DNA of 64,000 bases from Prorocentrum cordatum (GCA_963575745.1 CAUYUJ010016349.1:819874-883873); one strand, 5' to 3'; positions 53,138 to 62,700 are shown, counted from the stretch's first letter. Notes: generated by a model from the letters alone, not told the origin. Made by a program: numbers and translations.

Positions 53138-53251
53138 GGCGCTGCACCGCATTCAGGAGGAGGAGGAAGAGGAGGACCCACGGCACGGTGGCGGCCTCTC
53201 GACGGAGCGTTTTCTGAGAGCGCACCGGGAGCCCAACAACATGCGAGAGCC
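53138..53251 (+). CDS. Exon, unidentified protein (possible CRAL-TRIO N-like helix)
   Basis: Acceptor gacctgag|ggc (AG|G) and donor gagcc|gtgagg bound 114 nt. The frame reads GAAPHSGEEEEEDPRHGGGL then STERFLRAHREPNNMREP. The ERFLRAHREPNNM stretch faintly recalls the FLRAR motif at the start of Sec14/CRAL-TRIO lipid-binding domains; this is a suggestion only. The exon ends with two bases of a codon that the first base of 53651-53912 completes, so the two probably join. Confidence 0.5.
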
Positions 53252-53499
53252 GTGAGGGTGCCTCCAGACGTGTCTCGAGTGCGTTCCGAGTTTCCAGGGG
53301 AGTTCAAGCCCGCCGCCGCAGTGCATGATCGGGACGGGCACAGCGCCTCGCGTGATGCACCTGCCCCGTGCGTTCGTACGACGCAGTACGTGTCCGCCTG
53401 CAGTGCACAGCACATGCCATGTCCACTGGCTGGCTTACTGCGCATATCAAGCGAGCAGCACTCTCTGGAACCAGACTGGGACACATGCAGTGCATAACT

Positions 53500-53580
53500 A
53501 TGTGCATGTGTGTATACGAGTGAGTGTGTGAGTGTGCGTGGGTGCGCGTTTGTGCGCGTTTGTGTGTGCGTGTGTTACGT
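53500..53580. repeat. (GT)n-like tract
   Basis: gtgtgtatacgagtgagtgtg and gcgcgtttgtgcgcgtttgt units. Confidence 0.8.
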
Positions 53581-53650
53581 CCAAGAGCCGTGTGGAGACG
53601 GAGACGGAGCATTGCCAGTCTGAGTATTGAGGCACAGCACACGTGCTCAG

Positions 53651-53912
53651 GACTTCCTGGAGCGATACAGAAGCACTAAAGATATCAGACATCGCCGAAG
53701 GTTCCTCCTCATGGTTCCACCAGCTTCTACGGGGCACAGATCAGCGAAATGTTGGCCCATACAGCACAAACCGTGCGTTCCTCGCCCCTCAAAACTCAAA
53801 GTTGGCACGCGCGGGGAAGACTGTGGTCGAAGTGCAAGTCATCCAACCCACCGCCAACATTGATCACTGGGGGGCGGTATTGACACATGATTGTGGCACG
53901 AGTGTTCGCTAA
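53651..53912 (+). CDS. Exon, 87 codons, unidentified protein
   Basis: The acceptor gcacacgtgctcag|gac (AG|G) opens a long frame of natural composition: TSWSDTEALKISDIAEGSSS, WFHQLLRGTDQRNVGPYSTN, RAFLAPQNSKLARAGKTVVE, VQVIQPTANIDHWGAVLTHD. It stops at TAA 53910-53912. It is much lower in GC than nearby frames and free of repeats. The phase fits the previous exon. Beta-like segments near the end (KTVVEVQVIQ) suggest a folded domain, but no family is recognised. The terminus may be the real C-terminus. Confidence 0.55.
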
Positions 53913-53979
53913 TGTTTCCGAGGCCTGTAGTTCACCCTCACACAAAATGGGGAACATGCAGCGCATGGCCTCTCAGGTA

Positions 53980-54140
53980 CTTAGCTCCCAGCAGCCTCTG
54001 GGCACTTCTGGGGAGCCTCCAGGCTTCTTGGGAGAGCTTCAGGGGTATCTCCTGGGGCCTTGGGGCCTTCCAGAAAGCTTCCAAGTGATTGCGGCACAAA
54101 TTTCGACAGTTGGATGCTTCCACTCGCTTCCAGGATGCCT
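53980..54140. repeat. G-rich minisatellite fragment
   Basis: ggggccttggggccttccag and gcctccaggaggcccag units. Confidence 0.7.
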
Positions 54141-54149
54141 CCAGGAGGC

Positions 54150-54375
54150 CCAGAGCAGTGTCTGGAAGATCACTTGGAGTCCCAGGGTGATCGAAGACGA
54201 CTACGGCGAATCGCCGCCGCCCCTGCCTTTTATGATACGCCTATGTGGCCAAACGTTTGGGCAAAGTTTGGCCTCGCTATTGGACCGTGCGTTCCCCCAG
54301 CCGTTGTGGCAGCCCTTCGGGGAAAACGTGGTGGAGGAAGAGGAGGATGAGGAGGAGGAGGAAAAAGGAGAATGA
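54150..54375 (+). CDS. Coding candidate, frame unresolved
   Basis: Two overlapping plus frames both look real: PFMIRLCGQTFGQSLASLLD (ending in a Glu run and TGA 54373-54375) and PAFYDTPMWPNVWAKFGLAI then GPCVPPAVVAALRG. One must be a shadow of the other. No domain recognised. Confidence 0.35.
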
Positions 54376-54512
54376 GGAGAAGGATGAGCTTCCTGGGAGC
54401 GTCTTGGGGCCTCTTGGGTCACTCTCGGGGCCTCCTGGGAGCTCCCTGGGGGCCTCCAGGAGGCCTCTTAATGGGGTGGTGGGTCGCGGGCCAGGTCGCG
54501 AGTGGGACGACG

Positions 54513-54539
<27 letters not shown>

Positions 54540-54550
<11 letters not shown>

Positions 54551-55318
54551 TACTAGCACGTGGGGACACACCGTTCTCACCAGTGCCAGGGTTTTCATAA
54601 GAGGCGGGCAATACCCCCACTTTGTGGGGGGGCCGGTTCAAGCTCTACCAAATTTCCAAACGACTCTTCGCCACCACCCACACCCAGCTTCCCGCCCTAT
54701 GACGTTCGGACACTTCACTTCGTGGCATGCGGACGACCGTGGCTACTATTCAGGGCCCCGCGGCCGACGACGACGGCGTGCGCGCGCGAAGAAAAAACGA
54801 ATGTGTCCCGCATGGTATTATTTGACAGGGATGATGGCCCTGGCAGGTGCGCAACCGTTGTTGCAGAAGTTCGAAAAAGTTGCTCGCAAAAGCCCGTTTG
54901 ACAGAAATGTTTAAAAAGTGTTGGGTTTCCTACGAATCCGCAAGAGCGCGCGGGATGAATTTTGACATTTTTTTTGAAAAACCATTGGTTTTTTGATGTT
55001 TTTATGTTAAAATCGCTACGAAAACTAAGGTTTTGGAAGGATTTCGTCTTGCGCGCGCGAATGTCCACTTTACCTTTTTTTTGCAAGGGATTCTTGAAGT
55101 TTGGTTATGTTAGAACAAGAAATGTCCACTTTAGTTTATTTTTTTGCAAGGGAAAACCGATCGTAACAACACAACCGGATCTGGATGACATCGTTTTACC
55201 TGAGACTTCCTCACGAAAATGATGAAAATGAGGCTGCGGCCTAGGCGCGGCGGGGGGGCCATGCACCAGGGGCCCCAACAATAATTATTCTTTAGAAGTA
55301 ATAATGTTCAACAACAAC
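54540..55318 (+). repeat. 778 bp tandem duplication, copy 1
   Basis: Runs from aacaattactagcacgtggg to ataattattctttagaagta and (AAC)n. The second half resembles module Z of the 22-30 kb array (ggttttggaaggatttcgtc then ttgcgcgcgcgaatg). Confidence 0.93.
54543..54914 (+). CDS. Conserved open frame in duplication copy 1
   Basis: The frame reads RVFIRGGQYPHFVGGPVQAL, HHPHPASRPMTFGHFTSWHA, DDRGYYSGPRGRRRRRARAK then MCPAWYYLTGMMALAGAQPL, ending at TAA after SPFDRNV. Copy 2 keeps the frame, with one substitution (A to T) and a three-residue insertion. The copies are too alike to show selection. Cys-free apart from MCP; one hydrophobic stretch (WYYLTGMMALAGA). Possibly the end of a mobile-element protein; no match recognised. 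Confidence 0.35.
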
Positions 55319-56100
55319 AACAACAACAATTACTAGACTGGGGACACTCCGTTCTCACCAGTGCCAGGGTTTTCATAGGAGGCGGGCAATACCCCCACTT
55401 TGTGGGGGGGCCGGTTCAAGCTCTACCAAATTTCCAAACGACTCTTCGCCACCACCCACACCCAGCTTCCCGCCCTATGACGTTCGGACACTTCACTTCG
55501 TGGCATGCGGACGACCGTGGCTACTATTCAGGGCCCCGCGGCCGACGACGACGGCGTGCGCGCGCGAAGAAAAAACGAATGTGTCCCACATGGTATTATT
55601 TGACAGGGATGATGGCCCTGGCAGGCGCGCAACCTTTGTTGCAGAAGTTCGAAGCACGTGAAAAAGTTGCTCGCAAGAGCCCGTTTGACAGAAATGTTGA
55701 AAAAGTATTGGGTTTCCTAAGAAATCCGCAAGAGCGCGCGGGGTGAATTTTTGAAACCCTTTTTTTGAAAAACCATTGGGTTTTTCATGTTTTTATGTGA
55801 AAATCGCTGCAAAGACTAAGGTTTTGGAAGGATTTCGTCTTGCGCGCGCGAATGTGCACTTCGTGTCATTTTTTGCAAGGGATTCTTGAAGTTTGGTCAT
55901 GTTAGAACAAGAAATGTCCACTTTGCCTTATTTTTTTGCAAAGGAAAACCGATCGTAACAACACAGCCGGATCTGGACCAACCCGTTTTGCCTGAGACTT
56001 CCTCACGAAAATGATGAAAATGTGGCTGCGGCCTAGGCGCGGCGGGGGGGGCGTGCACCAGGGGCCCCAACAATAATTATTCGTTAGAATTAATAATGTT
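55319..56100 (+). repeat. 778 bp tandem duplication, copy 2
   Basis: Near-identical to copy 1. Differs by small indels, among them a nine-base insertion near 55653 and a shorter (AAC)n start. Confidence 0.93.
55402..55746 (+). CDS. Conserved open frame in duplication copy 2
   Basis: Same frame as in copy 1 but open longer at the 3' end: KSPFDRNVEKVLGFLRNPQE and RAG before TGA. The copy 1 stop thus arises from a small change after DRNV. Start codon unclear; 55402 is a non-ATG position and an upstream splice is possible. Confidence 0.35.
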   Translation: MGGPVQALPNFQTTLRHHPHPASRPMTFGHFTSWHADDRGYYSGPRGRRRRRARAKKKRMCPTWYYLTGMMALAGAQPLLQKFEAREKVARKSPFDRNVEKVLGFLRNPQERAG

Positions 56101-56101
56101 C

Positions 56102-56154
<53 letters not shown>

Positions 56155-56159
56155 ACAAC

Positions 56160-56201
<42 letters not shown>

Positions 56202-56315
56202 AAACACAAACAACAAAACCAACAACAACAACAACAACAACAGCAACAACAACCACACCCACACCCACAACCACAACAACAACGACGACGACGACGACAA
56301 CAACAACGCACCAAC
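56101..56315. repeat. (AAC)n array
   Basis: CAA/AAC trinucleotides with ACC and ACG variants. Confidence 0.97.
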
Positions 56316-56680
56316 AATCCGCACCGCGGAACCCTATTTCAGCCACGCACCCAGGGACAGTGAATGACCGCTCGGTCCCATCACTATGATGTTCTCCGCT
56401 CGCCACAACTGTCGCCACCGTAGCTGCCCTGCAACACGTACCGTGTTCAACACGTCCGTGTTCATACGCTGCGTGTTGGCTCGGCACTTGTTACTCCACG
56501 TGTTAGCGAATGTATCGCGCCAGACCTACGTATTCAGTCTATGTGTTGAGTTCAGTGCCAACACGCTGCGTGCTGCGTGTTGCGTGTCGGAGCAGCTCGG
56601 GTCTCTACTTTCATGGTCTCCTGGGAGGTTTTGCCGGGTGACGTCGTACGCATATCAATCAGAGTACACCTCGCCTAAGG
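56316..56680. other. Unique sequence with cgtgtt/aacacg motifs, no gene assigned
   Basis: acacgtaccgtgttcaacac then gtccgtgttc and further cgtgttg motifs in both orientations. No coding frame supported. A family D-like fragment (cctcccgtcgtgatctctgc) follows at 56745. Confidence 0.5.
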
Positions 56681-56785
56681 AGGGCGGGAGATGCGGAAGA
56701 GCCTCGAACCCTGGACCCTGCCCCCCAAACATGCGCCAAGAAAACCTCCCGTCGTGATCTCTGCACGACGCTCTGATGCGTTCAA

Positions 56786-57015
56786 CCCGCATAATATGCG
56801 GGCAGTATTTATATCCATATCCAGGGCGTCTTGGACTTTCGTGGAAGGGGCGCCGCAAGGCCGAGGCGCACTGGATATGGATAAAATTCGAGCCTCTAGT
56901 AGGGGCCTGATTTTTATCCATACCCAGTGCTCCTCGGCTTTCTGGGGAAGGGAGCCCGAAACCCCAAGCTGCAGTGGATATGGACACAAGTTTTGCCCGC
57001 ATAATACGGATGGGC
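56786..57015. mobile_element. MITE-like element E (about 230 bp)
   Basis: Left ataatatgcgggcagtattt then atatccatatccag; right inverse ctgcagtggatatggacaca then gttttgcccgcataat. An inner inverted pair (ctggatatggataaaattcg versus gatttttatccatacccag) makes it a double hairpin. Confidence 0.75.
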
Positions 57016-57118
57016 AGCCTTCCCAAGGGTACCCTTGCATCCTTGCCCCTTCGGCCCATCCTTGGCCGCTTTCGCAGGCCATCCTCGCTCGAGAAACGCG
57101 AACATGCCCCCCCCCCAG

Positions 57119-57184
57119 GCCCTTGCGTCCTTATCGCGCATCCTTATGAAACGGGTTGTCTGTACATCTGGATCCTGCCTCCGG
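57119..57184 (+). CDS. Short exon candidate after a poly(C) acceptor
   Basis: tgcccccccccccag|gcc (AG|G) and ccg g|gtgaca bound 66 nt. Two frames are open: ALASLSRILMKRVVCTSGSC and PCVLIAHPYETGCLYIWILP. The local DNA includes short ccttgc/catcctt repeats, which weakens the case. Confidence 0.3.
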
Positions 57185-57389
57185 GTGACAGACGTCGACC
57201 CTTAAGACCCATCGTGGGGCGCGTTCCGGCCAGAACCTCAGAGGCGGATCCCGCCGTGGCGACGAGGGCGCTCCAGGAGGCCCCCAAAAGGCCGAAACAT
57301 GTGCGGACGAGCTTCGAAGCCTGTGCCCTGCCCCTCCAAAAGAGGCCCCAAGAAAGCCTCCCCTCGTGATCGCTGCACGACGCGGTGAT

Positions 57390-57570
57390 GCGTCGGGGCT
57401 CTCCAAGCGCTCGATCGCCGGCTGCGGCCGGCGGCGGCGAGGCTGGCCCGCCGCGGACGACGAGGAGGCCGACGACCCCACCGAGCCAGAGGAGGGCGAC
57501 GTTGCCAAGCCAGAAGCGGGGCGGCGGCACACGCTGCCAAACGGGATCCGCGGGGGGGGGAGCCAGCAAT
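57390..57570 (+). CDS. Exon candidate, acidic linker-like
   Basis: The plus frame reads GWPAADDEEADDPTEPEEGD then VAKPEAGRRHTLPNGIRGGG. The acidic run is not repeat-encoded. Borders unclear. The acgggatccgcggg at 57540 recurs at 59016. Confidence 0.35.
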
Positions 57571-57573
57571 AGG

Positions 57574-57781
57574 GTGGGCACGTTTTCCACCACCACTGCT
57601 GCCGTATGTAGGACGGGGGAGAGGGGAGGATGAGGTGGTCCTCCTCCTCCTCCTCGTCCTCCTCCTCCTCCTCCTCCTCCTCCTCCTCCTCCTCCTCCTC
57701 CTCCTCCTCCTCCTCCTCCTCCTCCTCCTCCTCCCCCCCTCCTTCTCCTACATATGGTAGTGGTGGTAGAAAGTGGGCCCA
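57574..57781. repeat. Inverted repeat flanking a (CCT)n array
   Basis: gtgggcacgttttccaccac then cactgctgccgtatgtagga (left) and the inverse tcctacatatggtagtggtg then gtagaaagtgggccc (right) bracket a CCT array. Confidence 0.88.
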
Positions 57782-57799
57782 TCAGTAAAGATAAAAAAT

Positions 57800-57905
57800 A
57801 GTCAGTGGACGATGTTTCGACTACTCTGGACTGTTTTCGAGTCTTTCCTGCCCATCTTTGATGTTCCTTCCCGAGTCCGCCTGTGGGATGACATGCCCGA
57901 CCTGA
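57800..57905. mobile_element. MITE family A, right half
   Basis: atagtcagtggacgatgttt interior and the gtccgcctgtgggatgacat then gcccgac terminus. Confidence 0.6.
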
Positions 57906-58069
57906 CGGTGGGAGCGAGCCTTCGAAGGGGCCCGAGAACGCCTCCAGACTCCCAGGAGGGCGCGCCGAGACGCCGTCACTTGGCCTTCGTGGGGGGCCCC
58001 CTCGCCGCCACGGCTGGACGCAGGAGGAGGAGCAGGAGGAGGAGGAGGAGGCGGGGAAGAACGGTCCAG

Positions 58070-58147
58070 GCGGTGATCCCTTTTGAGCCGCCGTGGTCTC
58101 AACTCGCCCTGCTACGCGTGGAGGAGGATGGCAAAGGCACACGTGCG
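58070..58147 (+). CDS. Exon, 26 codons, unidentified protein
   Basis: Acceptor gaacggtccag|gcg (AG|G) and donor cgtgcg|gtgaac bound 78 nt in phase 0. The frame reads AVIPFEPPWSQLALLRVEED then GKGTRA, a convincing strand/turn sequence in otherwise GGA/GC-rich surroundings. If unspliced the frame continues into Pro/Arg-rich sequence. Function unknown. Confidence 0.5.
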
Positions 58148-58209
58148 GTGAACACGTCGAGCAGTCGGCTCGGGCCGGGGGCCCGGTGGCCCGCCCCGCC
58201 CCGGCGCGG

Positions 58210-58290
58210 AGGGGGACCCGACGGCCCACCCCGCCCAGGAAGGTGCCGATGCGCGGTCGGGAGCCTATCGCCGACCCGTCGGCGAGATAT
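58210..58290. repeat. Dispersed repeat H, second copy
   Basis: cccgcccaggaaggtgccga and ggtcgggagcctatcgccga match 42826-42930. A third partial copy (atatcgccgattccaggtcg) lies at 58943. Confidence 0.7.
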
Positions 58291-58374
58291 GATCGAGGGT
58301 TTGCCCCCCCCCCCCCGCCAATGCTAATGCCGTCGGGTCCCCCCCCCCGCGCGATGGTCCCCCCCTCCCCCGTT

Positions 58375-58480
58375 GATGTGGTGTGGGTGTGGTGTGCTGC
58401 TGTGGGTGTGTGTGGGGTGGCCCAGCGTCCTCCCCCCCCCCTTTGGGTGTGGTGTGGGTGTGCGTGTGGCTGTGATTGAG
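58375..58480. repeat. (TGTGGG)n-like tract
   Basis: gtggtgtgggtgtggtgtgc and similar. Confidence 0.8.
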
Positions 58481-58519
58481 GCGTCATGCTGACGTGCTTT
58501 CGGAAAGCTCCAGTGCTCG

Positions 58520-58569
58520 ACGTCGTCGCCGCCGCCGCCGGTGCCGTCGTTGTCGTTGTCGTCGTCGTT

Positions 58570-58608
<39 letters not shown>

Positions 58609-58690
58609 CGTCGTCGTCGTCCGCCGTCGTCCGTCGTCCGTCGTCCGTCGTCCGTCGTCCGTCGTCCGTCGTCGTCGTCGTCGTCGTCGG

Positions 58691-58736
<46 letters not shown>

Positions 58737-58862
58737 CTCCTCCTCCTCCGCCTCCGCCTCCGCCTCCTCCTCCTCCTCCTCCTCCTCCTCCTCCTCCTCC
58801 TCTCCTCCTCCTCCTCCTCCTCCCTCCTCCTCCTCCTCCTCCTCCTCCTCCTCCTCCTCCTC
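58520..58862. repeat. (GTC)n, (CGTCC)n and (CCT)n arrays
   Basis: (GTC)n to 58620, a short pure (GTCCGTC)n block to about 58670, (GTC)n again, then (CCT)n from 58736. Confidence 0.95.
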
Positions 58863-58996
58863 CCCCCTGGGGGGGGGGGGGCCCGAGGACCTTGGGACCC
58901 ATCCCATCTTGGGGGGGGGGCCCGTGGGCCCGGAGCCCGCGACCATATATCGCCGATTCCAGGTCGATGCCCCCTCCCCCCTGAGCTGGTCCCGCC

Positions 58997-59209
58997 ATGA
59001 CGTTGCCCCTCACGGGATCCGCGGGTGGTGGTGGCAAACGGAGCACTCAGATGAGAAAAATGTACCAATACCGCTACGGCAGGTTCGCGTCGTGTCGACC
59101 GGCGGCGACCGCAGAGCGGGCGTTTAAGATTGAACGCCGTCTGTGGCCCAGCATCGGCCCATCCTTGAACGATCTGGCCTTTTTGAAAGGGCCGATCATT
59201 CAAGTTTGA
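58997..59209 (+). CDS. ATG-initiated open frame, 70 codons
   Basis: ATG 58997 to TGA. It reads KRSTQMRKMYQYRYGRFASC, RPAATAERAFKIERRLWPSI, GPSLNDLAFLKGPIIQV. Basic and of mixed composition, without repeats. The last 20 codons overlap a small DNA hairpin (gatctggcctttttgaaagg). No family recognised; chance cannot be excluded at this length. Confidence 0.35.
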   Translation: MTLPLTGSAGGGGKRSTQMRKMYQYRYGRFASCRPAATAERAFKIERRLWPSIGPSLNDLAFLKGPIIQV

Positions 59210-59539
59210 ACGATCCCTGCGGTGTCAGGAACCAACGCCGGGGTCGACACGACGCGAACCTGCCGTACCTTGCCTCGTCTTCGCCTTTTCGGACCTCTTG
59301 GGGGTCCCTCGCCACCACCGCTGGACTCGCGTCGAAATCCTGGTCGGCGAAGACAGCGGGCTAATACAAAAGTGTCCGTCCAGAAGGGGCCTCGCCTTCG
59401 CGGGGTTGGCCTCTCGTCCTCGGCGGATGGGCGGCGGAGAGGCAAAGCGGCGGCGCCTCTGCCAGCGGAAGCTCGTCGGAAGTCGGCGGAAGTTTAGGAT
59501 GCATCTTGGGGGGACCCCGCATGGCCCGAACATTGGTGT

Positions 59540-59670
59540 CTTCTCTTGTGCCCGACGCGGGCTCGATGCGGACTCAACGCGGACTTGGCGTGGACTCGAC
59601 GCGGATTCGACGTGGATTCGACGCGGAGTCGACGAAGCCGACATGATTTCGGCACGGGTTCAACGCGGAT
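59540..59670. repeat. 12 bp repeats (gacgcggattc)
   Basis: About nine imperfect units. Confidence 0.85.
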
Positions 59671-59711
59671 AGGGGCGCGATGGGACAGAGAAGGTCTTTC
59701 GAAGGTGCAAC

Positions 59712-60167
59712 ATGAGGAGGCAAAATCTGTGCCCCCAAGAGGCGTCATGTTTGTTGGATGCAGGGTTTCCAGAGCCCACTGGTGAAGCCAATGGGCTCTC
59801 GAGTTGTGATTGCGCAGCTTTGTCCTGCCTGGCTCTAGGACGTGCTGGAAGGCTTCTGGGTTCGAGCCTCAGCGGCTTGAGTCACGGCTCGGAGCCTCGA
59901 ATCTTGAGGCGGTCTCTCGACATGTTCGAGTGGCAAGCAGGAGAAAACTGCGCAGTCACAGCTTTCTTTGGCGCACTCGTCGCCTTGGCTGGATTCGCCT
60001 CGAAGTGCGGGTCGGAGCGCACCCTGGAAGAGGTCTGGAGAGCAGCGATTTCGTTGTTGTGTTTGTTCCCCGCAGGGGGTGGAGTTGATAAAACCATGTG
60101 TGCGTACAACTTCGTTTTGCTGCGTTGCATCGCCGTCACTAGCATCATCATCATCGGCATCAGTTGA
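59712..60167 (+). CDS. ATG-initiated open frame, 151 codons, hypothetical membrane protein
   Basis: A plus frame free of low complexity. A Cys/Gly/Ser-rich N-terminal half (CDCAALSCLALGRAGRLLGS) is followed by NCAVTAFFGALVALAGFASK, then TLEEVWRAAISLLCLFPAGG and NFVLLRCIAVTSIIIIGIS at the C-terminus. Two or three stretches are hydrophobic enough to span a membrane. A minus frame over the same DNA is hydrophilic and also open (QTQQRNRCSPDLFQGALRPA), so strand is uncertain. ccccgcagggggtgg at 60068 is a short dispersed motif also seen, inverted, at 63700. No family recognised. Confidence 0.35.
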   Translation: MRRQNLCPQEASCLLDAGFPEPTGEANGLSSCDCAALSCLALGRAGRLLGSSLSGLSHGSEPRILRRSLDMFEWQAGENCAVTAFFGALVALAGFASKCGSERTLEEVWRAAISLLCLFPAGGGVDKTMCAYNFVLLRCIAVTSIIIIGIS

Positions 60168-60430
60168 CAAAGTTGTGCGCGCGTGTACATGCGTGTTTTC
60201 ATACATTCACAAAGTGTGTTCTCATATCATCGCTGTCGCGACCCAAGCATCCCCAGAGATGTGCGATCTGGTGGCAAACAATCCGTGCGTCGAATCCATC
60301 AACATGGCGACTGCGACGACGATCGTGCGATGATGGCGGTACTCGATAGCAGGAAGGTGGTTGAGCCTCCCAAACCAGCTACGGAAGAGAGTACCCGAGT
60401 TGAGAACTTAACTTGATATCTTCCCATATG
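60168..60430. other. Unique sequence, no gene seen
   Basis: Short stretch without supported coding sequence. Confidence 0.4.
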
Positions 60431-60439
60431 GAACAACAC

Positions 60440-60692
60440 ACATATGATGATGATGACGAGTACGTGTTTCAAGATGCTGCTGGTGACGATGGTGATGACG
60501 AGTATGTGTTTCAAGATCCTGCTGATGGCGATGATGATGACGAGTATGTGTGTCAAGATGCTGGTGATGACGATGATGATGACGAGTATGTGTTTCAAGA
60601 TGCTGGTGATGACGATGGTGATGACAAGTACGTGTTTCAAGATGTTGCTGATGATGATGGTGATGACGAGTATGTGTTTCAAGATGCTGCCG
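60440..60692 (+). repeat. 42 bp tandem repeat, array 1 (about six copies)
   Basis: Unit gatgctgctgatgacgatgg plus tgatgacgagtatgtgtttcaa. It encodes DAADDDGDDEYVFQ in one plus frame, which extends to TGA at 60797-60799 through a non-repeat tail (VSCRAPAQSSEMAVSTSP). Confidence 0.95.
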
Positions 60693-60869
60693 TTTCCTGT
60701 CGTGCCCCCGCCCAATCCTCGGAGATGGCGGTTTCGACATCACCCTGGGATCCCCAAGATCATCCCCTGTCAGGGGCAGGTCGCGAGTACCAGAAATGAG
60801 AGTTACGAATCTTCTGGTGTACGTTGGGGGCAATCCATTATCATAATGGGCCTCACAGGGCACCATCGG

Positions 60870-61120
60870 GAAACACAGTCCACCAGACTAAGGGAATAAC
60901 CCCCTGGGTAAGCACCCGTAGCGGGTTCCATAAGTCCTCCTCTCCTTCCTCCTCTTCCTCCTCCTCCTCCGCCTCCACCTCCGTCTCGTCCTCCTCGTCC
61001 CTCTTACTTCCAGTGGGTGAGCGCCGAAGCGCGTTCCAGAGGGACACATTAAGCCTTAATTCCTCGATTCTCCGGCCTCCGAAGGCCCGAAACAAACATG
61101 AACGAATTACCGTATTAGTT
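60870..61120. repeat. Array flank, copy 1 (duplicated at 62440-62700)
   Basis: cagtccaccagactaaggga, cttacttccagtgggtgagc, gccgaagcgcgttccagag, attctccggcctcc and cgaaacaaacat all recur in order. Confidence 0.92.
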
Positions 61121-61254
61121 GTTTTGCAGCGGGTAACAACAAAAATCCTTATGTGATAAACTACATATAGAATCTGCTGGCAGGTTATGACAATGTTGAT
61201 AACGATTCTGCTTCGCAAGGGATCCCGAAGGCCATTGCGACGATAAGCGCGTGT

Positions 61255-62405
61255 TTCAAGATGCTGCTGATAACGACGGCGGTAACACGCATTCCTTTGA
61301 AGGTGATGGCGATGACGATGGCGGAGACGAGTGTGTTACAAGACGCTGCTGATGACGATGGTGATGACGAGTATGTGTTTCAAGATGCTGCTGATGACGA
61401 TGGTGGTGACGAGTATGTGTTTCAAGATGCTGCTGATGACGATGGTGATGACAAGTACGTGTTTCAATATGTTGCTGATGACAATGGTGATGACGAGTCT
61501 GTGTTTCAAGATGCTGCTGGTGACGATGGTGATGACAAGCATTTGTTTCAAGATGCTGATGATGACGATGGTGATGACGAGCATGTGTTTCAAGATGCTG
61601 CTGGTGACCATGGTGACGACGAGCATGTGTTTCAAGATGCTGCTGATGACGATGGTGATGACGAGCATTTGTTTCAAGATTCTGCTGGTGACGATGGTGA
61701 TGACGAGCATGTGTTTCAAGATGCAATATGCTGCTGATGACGATGGTGATGACGAGCATGTGTTTCAACATGCTGCTGATGACAATGTTGATGACGAGCA
61801 TGTGTTTCAATATGCTGCTGATGACGATGATGATGACGAACATGTGTTTCAAGATGCTGATGATGACGATGGTGATGATGACGAGTATGTGTTTTAATAT
61901 GCTGCTGATGACGATCATGATGATGACGAGCATGTGTTTCAAAATGCTGCTGACGATGATGATGATAACGAGCATGTGTTTCAAGATGTTGCTGATGATG
62001 GTGATGACGAGCATGTGTTTCAATGCGCTGCTGATGACGATGGTGATGACGAGCAAATGTTTCAAGATGCTGCTGATGACGATGGTGTTGACGAGCATGT
62101 GTTTCAATATGCTGCTGATGACGATGGTGCTAACCAGCATGTGTTTCATATGCTGCTGATGACGATGGTGATGACGAGCATGTGTTTCAAGATGCTGTTG
62201 ATGACGATGATGATGATGTTGACGAGTATGTGTTTCAAGACGCTGCTGATGACGATGGTGATGATGATAATGACGAGTCTGTGTCTCAAAATGTTGCCCA
62301 TGACGATGGTAACGACGAGCATGTGTTTCAAGGTGCTGCTGATTACGATGATGATGATGAGTATGTGTTTCAAGATTCTGCTGATGACGATGGTGATGAC
62401 GAGCA
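61255..62405 (+). repeat. 42 bp tandem repeat, array 2 (about 27 copies)
   Basis: Same unit as array 1 with tattgt-, catgtg- and tatgtg-variants. Plus frames are acidic (DDDGDDEHVFQ) or Met-rich (LLMTMVMTSMCFKM). The minus frames are His-rich or hydrophobic (KHMLVITIVISSIL); one spans 477 codons. All are repeat artefacts unless shown to be expressed. Confidence 0.95.
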
Positions 62406-62439
62406 TGCGTTGGGAGCAATGCGTTGTCATAGTGAGCTT

Positions 62440-62700
62440 CACAGAGCACAATCGACTGGGAAGCACAGCCCACCAGACTAAAGGAATAACTCCCTGGGGC
62501 TAGGCACCCATAGCAGATTCCATAAGTTATCCTCTCTTTACCATTTTTCCTCCTCCTCCGCCTCCGCCTCCACTTCCGTCTCTTCCTCCTCACCCCTCTT
62601 ACTTCCAGTGGGTGAGCGCCGAAGCGCGTTCCAGAGATATTAATAAGCCTTAATATCTCGATTCTCCGGCCTCCGGAAGCCCGAAACAAACACTAGCGGA
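62440..62700. repeat. Array flank, copy 2
   Basis: Second copy of 60870-61120. Confidence 0.92.

Noticed and set aside
61256-62689. 477-codon His-rich protein, minus strand
   Set aside because: Complement of the 42 bp repeat plus flank.
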